From NCBI RefSeq assembly GCF_046736075.1, contig NZ_CP177163.1:1116001-1180000 (forward strand): a stretch of DNA of 64,000 nucleotides, read 5' to 3'. The position numbers were made by a program, and so were the translations under genes. Positions 25,830 to 34,922 of this stretch are shown here, piece after piece (position 1 is the stretch's first letter; every line of letters starts with the position of its first letter). This stretch comes from Stenotrophomonas sp046736075 (GTDB lineage: Bacteria > Pseudomonadota > Gammaproteobacteria > Xanthomonadales > Xanthomonadaceae). Under the pieces are notes generated by a model. It was not told where the DNA came from, did no database searches, and saw nothing but the letters and a program-made list of their open reading frames with translations.

Positions 25830-28280
25830 TCAACGCGCAGGAGGGGTAGCCGCCGGCGCGCTTTGCGCCGGTTCCGGGGCAGCATCCTGCTTGCGTTCCA
25901 TTCCGAACCAGCTCCGCCAACCGCCGCCCTGGGCTTCACCGTCCCCCTGCCCGTCACCCTCACCCTCCGGCAGCACGGCCGGGGGCGCACAGGGCGCATA
26001 GGCGGGGGCGTAGCCCACGACGAACGGGAAGCGACGGGCTCCCGGACAGGTTTCATCGGTACTGGCGGTGCCGCTGGCTTCCACGTACTGCCAATCCAGT
26101 CCCTTGTTGCTGACCCGCAGCGGCGAACTCGGCAGGCGGGTGAAGATGCCCGACCAGACGCGCATGGCGCCGCTGGCACCGAACAGGCCGGTCTGCTCGT
26201 TCTGGTCGTTGCCGATCCAGACCACCGCCAGGTGGTCGCCGGTGTAGCCGGCATACCAGCTGTCGCGGCCGTCGTTGGACGTACCGGTCTTGCCGGCCGG
26301 CTGCAGGCGGGCCAGGCCGTCGGCGTTCAGGCGCTGCGCGGTACCGCTGGAGACCACCTGCTGCAGACCGATGCTGATCAGGTTGGCGGCGATCGAGTCG
26401 CCCTCCTGTGCCGGCGCAGGGGATTTGTCGTAGCGCTTGAGCAGCTTGCCCTGCGGGTCGAGCACGCCACGCACCGCGTGCAGCGGCTGGATCTCACCAC
26501 CGGAGGCAAGGAACTGGTACAGCTGCGCCATCGCATACGGGCTCTGGTCGGTCGCGCCCAGAATCACCGCCGGATTCGGTTCGGCCTTGATCCCGGCCAG
26601 CACATGGATCAGTTCGGTGAGCCGCTTCGGCTCGACCGCCATGCCGATCCGCACGGTGGCCTGGTTGTAGGAGCTGGCCAGCGCGTCGATCATCCGCACC
26701 GTGCCGTGGCTGCGGTTGTCGGCATTGCCGGGCGTCCAGCGCTTGCCGCCGCTGAGCTGCACGGTCACCGGCGAATCGTCGACCCAGCTGGCCAGCGAAT
26801 AGCGGTCCGGTTGCGCCAGCGCCAGCAGGTAGACGAACGGCTTGAGCAGCGAACCGACCTGGCGCTGGGCTTCGATGGCGCGGTTGAAGCCGGGCTCGGA
26901 CACGTCGCGGCTGCCGACCACGGCCAGCACGTCGCCGTTGTGCACGTCGGTCAGCACCATCCCGGCCTGCAGCTCGGGCCGGCGCTTGGTCTCCAGCGAC
27001 TTCAGCGTGCGCGTGACCGCGCCTTCGGAGTACGCCTGTGCCGAAGGCGACATGCCGGTCATCACGCTCAGGCCCGCGCCCTGCAGCACGGCTTCCGGGT
27101 AGTCGTGGCCCAGCTGGCGGCGCACCAGATCCACGTAGGCCGGGAACCGGTTGGCGGCGATCAGGCCGGGGTTCTTCGGTACGCCCAGCGGCGCCTTCAA
27201 CGCACGCTGGTACTCGGCATCGTCGATCAACTGGCTTTCGTGCAGCTTGCCCAGCACGAAGTTGCGCCGGTCCAGCGCGCGCTCCGGATTGCGCCGCGGG
27301 TCGTAGTACGACGGCCCCTTGACCAGGCCGATCAGCAGCGCCACGTGCTCGGTGTTGAGCGAGGAGAGATCGCGCCCGAACCAGAACTCCGCGCCCGAGG
27401 ACATGCCGTGGATGGCCTGGCTGCCGCGCTGCCCGAGGTACACCTGGTTGAGGTAGGCCTCCAGGATGGTGCGCTTGTCGTAGCGCGCCTCCATGATCAG
27501 CGCGTACAGCACTTCATTGAATTTGCGGGTGACGGTCTGTTCCTTGCCGATCCCGAGCAGGCCGCTGCGGGCCAGCTGCTGGGTCAGCGTGGACGCGCCC
27601 TGGCGGCTCTGTCCACCGGAGCGCACCGTGACCCAGATCGCCCGCGCGATGCCGCTCAGGTCGATGCCGTGGTGACGGTTGAAGTCCTTGTCCTCCACGG
27701 CCTGCAGGCCGGTGACCAGCAGTTCGGGGGTCTCTTCGATGCGGACCAGGCGCCGTTCTTCCTGCTTCTGACCGTACAGGGTGGCGATGCGCGCCGGATC
27801 CAGCCGCGCCGCCTTCACCGCCTTGCGGCTGTCGGCGTCGCGCAGCGAGGCGACCTGGCCGCCGGACAGGCTGAGCTCGACCCGGCGGGGTGCCACGGGG
27901 CCGTCCACGTCGCTGAAGCCGCGGCTGGAAATGACGAAACGGCCGCCGTCCTGGGCATAGGTGGCCACCGGCTTGCCGGTGCCGTCTTCGCGGTAGGCCG
28001 AGGCCGCCAGTTCGGTCTTCAGGGTCTGCGCGTCCATCGCCAGGCCCGGCGCCAGCACCAGCGGGCGCGCATAGACACGGGTCGGGATCTGCCAGCGCAG
28101 CTCGCCGAAGCGCTGGGTGACCTGTTGGTTCAGGTACACCGTATAGGGAATCAGGAACCCGAGCGCCAGCGCGAACGCGGCCATGCCCCAGGTGATCAGG
28201 CGACGACGCCACTGCGGCCAGCGGCTGTCGGTGTCGTCGTCGAACTCGTCGATATCGTCGGAATCGTAGCGTCGGGGCAC
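25830..28280 (-). CDS. mrcB: Penicillin-binding protein 1B (bifunctional class A PBP)
   Basis: This peptidoglycan synthase carries glycosyltransferase and transpeptidase activities. It has an acidic cytoplasmic tail, one membrane helix near residues 30-52, and a GT51 domain with VEDKDFNRHHGID near residue 195 and RQGASTLTQQLAR near 230. The transpeptidase has SLLK (S477-K480), SYN and KTGTS (K664). The C-terminus carries a short proline-rich tail. Length 816 residues. The start codon is GTG at 28280. It is transcribed with the downstream lipoprotein gene. Confidence 0.96.
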   Translation of the reverse strand: MPRRYDSDDIDEFDDDTDSRWPQWRRRLITWGMAAFALALGFLIPYTVYLNQQVTQRFGELRWQIPTRVYARPLVLAPGLAMDAQTLKTELAASAYREDGTGKPVATYAQDGGRFVISSRGFSDVDGPVAPRRVELSLSGGQVASLRDADSRKAVKAARLDPARIATLYGQKQEERRLVRIEETPELLVTGLQAVEDKDFNRHHGIDLSGIARAIWVTVRSGGQSRQGASTLTQQLARSGLLGIGKEQTVTRKFNEVLYALIMEARYDKRTILEAYLNQVYLGQRGSQAIHGMSSGAEFWFGRDLSSLNTEHVALLIGLVKGPSYYDPRRNPERALDRRNFVLGKLHESQLIDDAEYQRALKAPLGVPKNPGLIAANRFPAYVDLVRRQLGHDYPEAVLQGAGLSVMTGMSPSAQAYSEGAVTRTLKSLETKRRPELQAGMVLTDVHNGDVLAVVGSRDVSEPGFNRAIEAQRQVGSLLKPFVYLLALAQPDRYSLASWVDDSPVTVQLSGGKRWTPGNADNRSHGTVRMIDALASSYNQATVRIGMAVEPKRLTELIHVLAGIKAEPNPAVILGATDQSPYAMAQLYQFLASGGEIQPLHAVRGVLDPQGKLLKRYDKSPAPAQEGDSIAANLISIGLQQVVSSGTAQRLNADGLARLQPAGKTGTSNDGRDSWYAGYTGDHLAVVWIGNDQNEQTGLFGASGAMRVWSGIFTRLPSSPLRVSNKGLDWQYVEASGTASTDETCPGARRFPFVVGYAPAYAPCAPPAVLPEGEGDGQGDGEAQGGGWRSWFGMERKQDAAPEPAQSAPAATPPAR

Positions 28281-28376
28281 GGGGATGCGAGAATGTAAAT
28301 TCTGGCGAGTCTAACGCAGCCATCGCGGCCGGCGTGTTCTCCCGGTTTCCCCCGCTTAAGCTGGAGTTGCAACGGG

Positions 28377-30476
28377 ATGTCGATGTCCTTGGCCGATGCT
28401 CGCTATTTCCTGAACCGCATGGTCGGCCTGTTCCGCCGCAGCCTGGCCAGCCTGCGCACCCGGGGCTGGCGTGCGACATGGCAACGCATCCGGGTTCATG
28501 CCCAGGCCCTGCCGGCCCCCCGCCGCGACCCGCTGTACCTGCCCGACGCCCTCCCGTTCGCGCCGTTCGCCGTGCCGTTCAGCGCCCGCCCGACCGTCAG
28601 CATCATCATCCCGGTCTACAACCATGCCGGGCATACGCTGGCCTGCCTGCGCGCGCTGGCGGCGCACCCGCCGCAGACCGCCTGCGAGATCCTGGTGGTG
28701 GACGACGGCAGCAGCGACGAGACCCGGGCGTGGATGCCGCAGATCGACGGCCTGCGCTACGAGGTGCGCGCCGCCAACGGTGGCTTCATCGCGGCCTGCA
28801 ACGACGGCGTGGCGCGTTCGCATGGCCGCTACGTGGTACTGCTCAACAACGATACCGTGCCGCAGCCGGGCTGGCTGGAGGCCCTGCTGGACACCTTCAC
28901 CACCGTGCCCGAAGCCGGGCTGGTGGGGGCGCAGCTGCTGTACCCGGATGGACGCCTGCAGGAGTCGGGCGGCGTGATCTTCCAGGACGGCAGCGGCTGG
29001 AGCTACGGTCGCTTCGAGTCGGCTGAAGATCCCCGCTATACCAGCCTGCGCGACGCGGACTACGTTTCCGGCGCGGCGCTGATGCTGCCGCGCGCGCTGT
29101 GGGATGCGCTGGGCGGCTTCGATGAACGCTACAAGCCGGCCTACTACGAAGACACCGACCTCGCCTTCGCGGTGCGCGCGGCCGGCCATCGGGTGCTGGT
29201 GCAGCCGGCCAGCCGCGTGGTGCACGACGAAGGCACCAGCAACGGGACCGATACCGGCAGCGGAATCAAGGCGTACCAGGTCCGCAACCGGACGGTGTTC
29301 GCCGACAAATGGGCCGATGCGCTGCGCGCGCAGCTGCCGGTCGGCAGCGTGCCTTCGCCGGCACTGCTGCATCGCCACCAGCGCCAGGTGCTGATCCTGG
29401 ACGAAGCCGTTCCCCAGCCGGACCGCGATTCGGGTTCGCTGCGCCAGTTCAACCTGATCCGCATGCTGATCGCCGAAGGGGTGCACGTGGTGTTCGTTCC
29501 CACCCGGCGCGAGCACGCGGGCGTGGCCACCGAGGCGTTGCAGGCGCTTGGCGTGGAGGTCTGGTACGCGCCCTACCTCACCGGCGTGGCACCGTGGCTG
29601 CGCGAGCACGGCAAGCGCTTTCAGGTGGCGATGATGGTGCGCCACCACGTCGCGCACGAATGCCTGCCGCTGCTGCGCAGCTTTGCGCCGCAGGCGCGCA
29701 CGGTGTTCGATACGGTGGACCTGCATTACCTGCGCGAGCGCCGGGGCGCCGAGGTGGCCGGGGATGCGGGCCTGCTGCGCAGCGCCGAGCGGACCCGGGC
29801 GCGCGAGCTGGAGGTGATGGCGCGCACCGACATCACCGTGCTGGTCAGTGCGGCCGAACGCGAGCAGCTTCGCACCGACGCCCCGGACGTGGACGTGGCG
29901 CTGATCTCCAACCTGCACGAAGTGGCGGGGGCCGGCCTCGGCTGGGCGCAGCGCCACGACCTGGTGTTCGTCGGTGGCTTCCGCCACCCGCCGAATCTCG
30001 ACGCGATGCAGTGGTTCATCGGCGAGGTGTTCGGTCGTATCCGCGCGCAGCTGCCGCAGGTCCGCTTCCACTGCATCGGCGCTGACGTTCCCGACAGCCT
30101 GCGCGCGCTCGCCGCCGGCCAGCCCGGCGTGGAGGTCCACGGCTTCGTACCGGTGGTGACCCCCTATATGGATACCATCCGCATCGCGGTGGCGCCGCTG
30201 CGCTTCGGCGCAGGGGTCAAGGGCAAGGTCAACCTGAGCATGGCCCACGGGCAGCCGGTGGTGGCCACCACCTGCGGTGTGGAAGGCATGCACCTGCACG
30301 ACGGGGAAGACGTCCTGGTCGCCGACGAGGCCGAGGCGTTCGCCGCCGCGGTGGTGCGCCTGTACCAGGACCAGGCGCTGTGGGAGCGCCTGTCCGCGGC
30401 GGGGCTGCGCAACGTGGCCGACCATTTCTCGCTGGATACCGCGCGCGATACCGTGCGCCGCGTCTTCCTGGACTAA
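28377..30476 (+). CDS. Two-module glycosyltransferase (GT2 plus GT4-like)
   Basis: 699 residues. The N-terminal module (about 70-330) is a GT-A family 2 transferase with TVSIIIPVYNHAGHT, EILVVDDGSSDETR, a nucleotide-sugar/metal site LLNNDTVPQPGW and PAYYEDTDLAFAVRAAG. The C-terminal module (about 530-695) is GT-B-like, with DLVFVGGFRHPPNLDAM and APLRFGAGVKGKVNLSMAHG near 600, as in GT4/GT1 enzymes. Such fusions usually add two sugars of a surface polysaccharide. No other polysaccharide genes are adjacent, so the acceptor is unknown. No signal peptide or clear membrane segment is seen, so it is probably cytoplasmic. ATG 28383 is an alternative start. Confidence 0.85.
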   Translation: MSMSLADARYFLNRMVGLFRRSLASLRTRGWRATWQRIRVHAQALPAPRRDPLYLPDALPFAPFAVPFSARPTVSIIIPVYNHAGHTLACLRALAAHPPQTACEILVVDDGSSDETRAWMPQIDGLRYEVRAANGGFIAACNDGVARSHGRYVVLLNNDTVPQPGWLEALLDTFTTVPEAGLVGAQLLYPDGRLQESGGVIFQDGSGWSYGRFESAEDPRYTSLRDADYVSGAALMLPRALWDALGGFDERYKPAYYEDTDLAFAVRAAGHRVLVQPASRVVHDEGTSNGTDTGSGIKAYQVRNRTVFADKWADALRAQLPVGSVPSPALLHRHQRQVLILDEAVPQPDRDSGSLRQFNLIRMLIAEGVHVVFVPTRREHAGVATEALQALGVEVWYAPYLTGVAPWLREHGKRFQVAMMVRHHVAHECLPLLRSFAPQARTVFDTVDLHYLRERRGAEVAGDAGLLRSAERTRARELEVMARTDITVLVSAAEREQLRTDAPDVDVALISNLHEVAGAGLGWAQRHDLVFVGGFRHPPNLDAMQWFIGEVFGRIRAQLPQVRFHCIGADVPDSLRALAAGQPGVEVHGFVPVVTPYMDTIRIAVAPLRFGAGVKGKVNLSMAHGQPVVATTCGVEGMHLHDGEDVLVADEAEAFAAAVVRLYQDQALWERLSAAGLRNVADHFSLDTARDTVRRVFLD

Positions 30477-30492
30477 GCGCCGCGCCGGCCGT

Positions 30493-32046
30493 TCAACCGC
30501 CCTGCGCGCTGCGCACGCGCTCGGCGAACGCCGGCAGCTCGGGTAGATCCGGCTGCCAATGGCGCGCCTGCTCCAGTGCCTGGGCGGCGAAGTCGAGATC
30601 GCCGGCGCCGAGCCGTTCGCTGCCGATCGCCAGCCAGCGCTGGGCGAGGCGCTGCCGCGCCGGCGGCAGCGCAGCATCACTGCCGGCCAGGGTCTGCCAG
30701 GCATCCAGGCAGGCGCCTGCTGCCACCACGCGGTTCTCGCGCAGACGGTCTTCGAAACACGTGCGGCTGGCCGGCAGCAGGCGTCGGGCCGCAGCACGAA
30801 CGCGGAGATCCTGCGGCGCGAGCGCCTGCGCCTCGCGCAGCGCGTCGTAGGCGCTGCGGCCCGGTGGCGCGAGGAAGTCGCCGCGTGCTTCGGCGTCCTC
30901 CATGCGGCGCAGCAGCGCCATCAGGCTGCGCTCGCGCTGGGCCCGCGGTGCGGCGGGTGCCTGCAGCGCCCGCTGTGCCTGCATGGCCTGTTCGATGCCC
31001 CGGCGCGCGTCGGCCAGGGTGCGTGCCGGCGCGCCGAGCGTCTCGGCGGAGGCAAGCGCCTGGTCGGCTGCATCGAAGCGGAAGTCACCGGCCAGGCGCG
31101 CGGCGCGCTGCAGGTGCGCCTGCGCTACCTGCTGCAGGCCCTGGCGGGCGGCGGGGTCGTCGGGTGCGGCCGCCAGCACGGCCTGGAACGCCGTCGCTGC
31201 CGCCTCCAGCCGCTGCCGCCGCAGCGCCGCCTGGCCCTCGCGCAGGCGCCGTTCCAGCGCGATGTTCACGGCTTCCTCGGTGGCCGGCAGGTCCACGTGT
31301 CCCGCATCGAAGCCGCGCGCACGGCGTACTGCGGCCGCCGCCGCGGCGACATCGCCGCGCACCGCCGCCGCACGCGCCTGCTGCAGCAGATCCGACAGCG
31401 CATCCTCGCGCCCTTCAAGCGCCTGCACGTGGGTGGGCACGAGCGCCAGCACCTGCTGGTACAGCGGCAACGCGCTGTCCGGCCCATCGTCCAGGCGCTG
31501 CGCCTGCAACGCGGCTGCCGCGCGCGCCAGCAGGCCATCCACGCCGGCCCGCGCCACGCGCTGCTGCCGCAGCTGCTGGGCCAGCGCCTCGGCATCGCGT
31601 TGCGGTACCTGCAGCGCCCGCGCCAGTGCCAGCGCCGCCTCGGCAGCCGGCACATCACCGCGCGCCAACGCGCTGCGGGCCTGCTGCAACGCCGCCTGGC
31701 CGGTGCGCGCCAGGCCGGCCCGCGGCTCGCCGCGGTCGCTGTCCACCGCCTGCGCAGCCTGGTACCACTCGCGCGCACCGGTGCCATCAGCGGCGGTCAG
31801 CCGGCCGTCGGCCAGCGCGCGGTCGCCCTGGTGCAGGAGGTGTTCGATCGGCGGGGCATCCCAGAACCAGTTGGCCAGTGGCCGGCGCAGCAGCACCAGC
31901 GCCACGAACAGCAGCGCCGCCACCAGCAGTGCCCAGCGCCAGATGCGCCGCGCATGACGCGCCTGCAGCCACCACCAGCGTCCTTCGCGACGGACCCGGG
32001 TCAGCACCTCGTGCGCACGGTCCTGCCTGTCAGCGTCACGGCTCAT
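30493..32046 (-). CDS. Single-pass membrane protein with TPR-like repeats
   Basis: 517 residues: an Arg-rich N-terminal cytoplasmic part, one membrane helix near residues 38-60 (WALLVAALLFVALVLL), then a long all-helical, Ala/Gln/Arg-rich region in which TPR-like units recur (ALARGDVPAAEAALALARAL, AAVRGDVAAAAAAVRRARG). It has no enzyme motif. It is convergent with the glycosyltransferase (16 bases apart) and lies 29 bases after the relA stop on the same strand, so it may be read from the relA promoter. Function unknown; a scaffold role in the periplasm is a guess. Confidence 0.75.
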   Translation of the reverse strand: MSRDADRQDRAHEVLTRVRREGRWWWLQARHARRIWRWALLVAALLFVALVLLRRPLANWFWDAPPIEHLLHQGDRALADGRLTAADGTGAREWYQAAQAVDSDRGEPRAGLARTGQAALQQARSALARGDVPAAEAALALARALQVPQRDAEALAQQLRQQRVARAGVDGLLARAAAALQAQRLDDGPDSALPLYQQVLALVPTHVQALEGREDALSDLLQQARAAAVRGDVAAAAAAVRRARGFDAGHVDLPATEEAVNIALERRLREGQAALRRQRLEAAATAFQAVLAAAPDDPAARQGLQQVAQAHLQRAARLAGDFRFDAADQALASAETLGAPARTLADARRGIEQAMQAQRALQAPAAPRAQRERSLMALLRRMEDAEARGDFLAPPGRSAYDALREAQALAPQDLRVRAAARRLLPASRTCFEDRLRENRVVAAGACLDAWQTLAGSDAALPPARQRLAQRWLAIGSERLGAGDLDFAAQALEQARHWQPDLPELPAFAERVRSAQGG

Positions 32047-32075
32047 GCCGCGAGCCTAGCCGGCGCCACGTGAGG

Positions 32076-34229
32076 TCAGCCTAGACGCCGGGCTTCGCTG
32101 ACGCCCGGCAGGGCATCCAGCTTGCCCAGCAGTGTGGACAGCTGGCCGTAGTCGCTGACCTTCAGGCGCAACCGCAGGTGCGCGCGACCGCTGTTGCGCA
32201 CGTTGTCGCTGTGGATGTCCAGCACATACGCGTCTTCCTGCGCGATCAGGTTGGTGATGTCCTTCAGCAGCCAGCGCCGGTCCACCGCCTCGACCACCAC
32301 GTCCACTTCGTAGCCGCCTCCGGCCTGGCCCCACTCCACCGGCAGGATGCGCTGCGGGCTGGCCGCCGACAGACGCGCCAGCGCCGCGCAGTCGGTGCGG
32401 TGCACGGTGACGCCACGGCTGCGGGTGAGGTAGCCGACAATCGGCTCGCCGGCCACCGGTTGGCAGCAGCGCGCCAGCTGCACCAGCAGGTTGCCCACGC
32501 CCTGCACGGTGAATTTGGACTTGCCCAGGCTGTCGCGGCGCGCGGTCGGCCGCGGCAATGCCGGTGCAACCGGCTGGCTGGCGGCGCGCTCGGCTTCCAG
32601 CAGCGCGCGGCTGACCTGGCTGGGCCCGGTGTCGCCCAGCGCGACCTGGATGTAGAGGTCGTCCACGCTGTCGGCATGGAACTTCTTGGCCGCAACGCCC
32701 AGATCGGCATGCTGCAGCCCCAGCCGCTTCAATTCGCGGTCGAGCAGATCGCGGCCCGCCTGCACGTTGCGTGCGCGGTCCAGCTTGTGGAACCAGCCAC
32801 GCACCTTCTCACGCGAGCGGTTGCTGGCCAGGAACCCATTGGAGGCCAGCAGCCAGTCGCGGCGCGGATCGGCTTCCTTGGAGGTGAGGATCTCGACCCG
32901 GTCGCCGCTGCGCAGGCGATAGGTCAGCGGCACGATGCGGCCGTTGACCTTGGCCCCACGGCAGCGGTGCCCGACCATCGTGTGCACGTGGTAGGCGAAA
33001 TCCAGCGGGGTGGCGCCCTGCGGCAGGTCCATCACCTCGCCCTTGGGGCTCAGCGCGTAGACCCGGTCCTCGGTCAGTTCGGCATCCAGCGCGCCGGCCA
33101 GTTCGCCGGCCTGCCCGTCCTGGGAATGCTCCAGCAGCTGCCGCATCCAGGTGATCTTGCGATCGAACGCCTTCTCCGCGCCCTTGCTGCCTTCCTTGTA
33201 GCGCCAGTGCGCGGCCACGCCGAGTTCGGCCTGGGCGTGCATGTCGTGGGTGCGGATCTGCACTTCGATGGTGCGCCCTTCCGGACCGACCACCGCCGTG
33301 TGCAGCGAACGGTAATCGTTGGCCTTGGGCCGCGCGATGTAATCGTCGAACTCGCTGGGTACCGGCGCCCACAGTGCATGCACCACGCCCAGCGCGGCGT
33401 AGCAGGCGGCAACGTCATCCACCATCAGGCGCAGCGCCCGGATGTCGTACAACTGCTCGAAGGCGAGGCGCTTTTTCTGCATCTTCCGCCAGATGCTGTA
33501 GATGTGCTTCGGGCGGCCACTGACCTCGGCATGGATGCCCTGTGCGGCCAGTTCGCGCGCGAGCGCCTTCTTGACGCTTTCCACATAGCGCTCGCGCGCC
33601 ACGCGGGTTTCATCCACTTCGCGGGCGATGCGGCGGTAGGTTTCCGGCTCGAGGTGGCGGAAGGCCAGGTCTTCCAGCTCCCACTTCAACTGCCAGATGC
33701 CCAGGCGGTTGGCCAGCGGCGCATGGATGTCGCGGGTGAGCTGGGCCAGCGCACGGCGCTGTTCGTCCGGCAGGCGGTCGGCGGCGCGCATGCGCGCCAG
33801 CTGCCGCGACAGCAGGATCGGCACCACGCGCAGGTCCTGGATGATCGACAGCAGCAGCCGGCGCAGGCCCTCGCTGTTGCGCCCGGCCTCACGGCCGGCG
33901 TGCAGTGCCCACACCTGGTCGGCCGCGTCCTGGCCATCGAGCAGGCCGACCACCGCCGGCTTCAACGTCCCCAGCGGCAGGCCGTCCAGCCCGGCGCGCA
34001 GGCCCGGCAGGTCGAACAGCAGCGCAGCCAGCAACGCGCTTTCATCGGCCGACAGGAGGGCCAGCGCATCGAGCGTATCGGCCAGCACCGGCCAGCTGCT
34101 GCGCATCTGCTGATCGGTATCGGGCGCGTGCCAGCGGGCGCGCAGCGCCTCGCACAGGGCCGGCGGCAGCGACGCCGCCGAGGGTCGGTTCAACAGGGCA
34201 TCCAGGCCGGGGACAGAAGCGCGGTTCAC
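32076..34229 (-). CDS. relA: RelA: (p)ppGpp synthetase, monofunctional
   Basis: Stringent-response alarmone synthetase, 717 residues, GTG start. Order: degenerate hydrolase domain, synthetase domain, TGS, helical region, C-terminal ACT. The hydrolase HD pair is missing (ALLFDLPGL where SpoT has HD). The synthetase carries the RelA-type acidic signature EFDDYIARPKANDYRSLHT rather than RxKD, and EVQIRTHDMHAQAELGVAAHW. The TGS begins near YALSPKGEVMDLPQGATPLDF. Hydrolysis must therefore be done by a SpoT encoded elsewhere. It is divergent from a small secreted protein gene. Confidence 0.95.
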   Translation of the reverse strand: MNRASVPGLDALLNRPSAASLPPALCEALRARWHAPDTDQQMRSSWPVLADTLDALALLSADESALLAALLFDLPGLRAGLDGLPLGTLKPAVVGLLDGQDAADQVWALHAGREAGRNSEGLRRLLLSIIQDLRVVPILLSRQLARMRAADRLPDEQRRALAQLTRDIHAPLANRLGIWQLKWELEDLAFRHLEPETYRRIAREVDETRVARERYVESVKKALARELAAQGIHAEVSGRPKHIYSIWRKMQKKRLAFEQLYDIRALRLMVDDVAACYAALGVVHALWAPVPSEFDDYIARPKANDYRSLHTAVVGPEGRTIEVQIRTHDMHAQAELGVAAHWRYKEGSKGAEKAFDRKITWMRQLLEHSQDGQAGELAGALDAELTEDRVYALSPKGEVMDLPQGATPLDFAYHVHTMVGHRCRGAKVNGRIVPLTYRLRSGDRVEILTSKEADPRRDWLLASNGFLASNRSREKVRGWFHKLDRARNVQAGRDLLDRELKRLGLQHADLGVAAKKFHADSVDDLYIQVALGDTGPSQVSRALLEAERAASQPVAPALPRPTARRDSLGKSKFTVQGVGNLLVQLARCCQPVAGEPIVGYLTRSRGVTVHRTDCAALARLSAASPQRILPVEWGQAGGGYEVDVVVEAVDRRWLLKDITNLIAQEDAYVLDIHSDNVRNSGRAHLRLRLKVSDYGQLSTLLGKLDALPGVSEARRLG

Positions 34230-34346
34230 AGCATCGTGCAGGCAAGACAGAGGTAGCTACACTAGCGCCGCCAGTGCGAGGGAACAATCAAAACCGCTGC
34301 ACCGGCCACTGGCCCTACACTGCGTCCATCCCAAGGAGACCTTGCC

Positions 34347-34883
34347 ATGCGCTTTTCCCGTCTGCGGTTGTTGGCCGCTGTGGCCGTCCTGCTCAGCCTG
34401 TCGGCACCTGCCTGGGCACAGCGCGTGGTCGAAGGCGATCTGCAGCAGCAGATGACGCCCGACGAGTTCAAGGCCGCCGGCCTGGACAAGCTCAAGCCGG
34501 CTGAACTGGCCGCGCTCAACAACTGGCTGCAGGGCAAGGTTGCCGCCGTCGCCGCCGATGTGCGCGAACAGGTCCGCGAACAGGTCAAGGAGCAGGCGCG
34601 CGAGGAAGGCCGCCAGGAAGTCATCGTCAAGAACCGCGGCTTCTTCGACTTCGGCAGCAGCGAGCCCATCGTCAGCACGCTGGAAGGCGAGTTCCGTGGC
34701 TTCGGCAAGGGCCGCCGCTATGTGCTGGCCAATGCGCAGGAGTGGGAGCAGACCGACAGTGCCAGCCTGTCCGGCATCCGCGCGCAGTCGCCGCAGGTCA
34801 CCATCACCCCCGGCGTGATGGGTGCCTGGTACCTGCAGGTGAAGGGCGCCAACACCCGCGCCAAGGTCCGTCGCGTCAAGTAA
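34347..34883 (+). CDS. Secreted protein of unknown function
   Basis: 178 residues with a clear Sec signal peptide (cleavage after SAPAWA, about residue 26). The mature part begins with an acidic helix and a charged coiled-coil stretch (VREQVREQVKEQAREEGRQE, about 78-97). A small beta-rich end follows (EPIVSTLEGEFRGFGKGRRYVL, then AWYLQVKGANTRAKVRRVK). An AAGGAG ribosome site precedes the ATG by about 7 bases. It is monocistronic, divergent from relA and ended by a strong hairpin shared with hrpA. No family recognised. Confidence 0.82.
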   Translation: MRFSRLRLLAAVAVLLSLSAPAWAQRVVEGDLQQQMTPDEFKAAGLDKLKPAELAALNNWLQGKVAAVAADVREQVREQVKEQAREEGRQEVIVKNRGFFDFGSSEPIVSTLEGEFRGFGKGRRYVLANAQEWEQTDSASLSGIRAQSPQVTITPGVMGAWYLQVKGANTRAKVRRVK

Positions 34884-34889
34884 TCGCGA

Positions 34890-34914
34890 CCGCCCCGCGC
34901 ATCCCGCGGGGCGG
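34890..34914. terminator. GC hairpin between convergent genes (likely bidirectional terminator)
   Basis: A perfect 10-bp stem (34890-34899 with 34905-34914) and 5-base loop lie 6 bases after the stop of the secreted-protein gene and 8 bases before the end of hrpA. There is no T run, so termination in either direction is inferred from position and stem strength. Confidence 0.5.
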
Positions 34915-34922
34915 CCGTTGGC

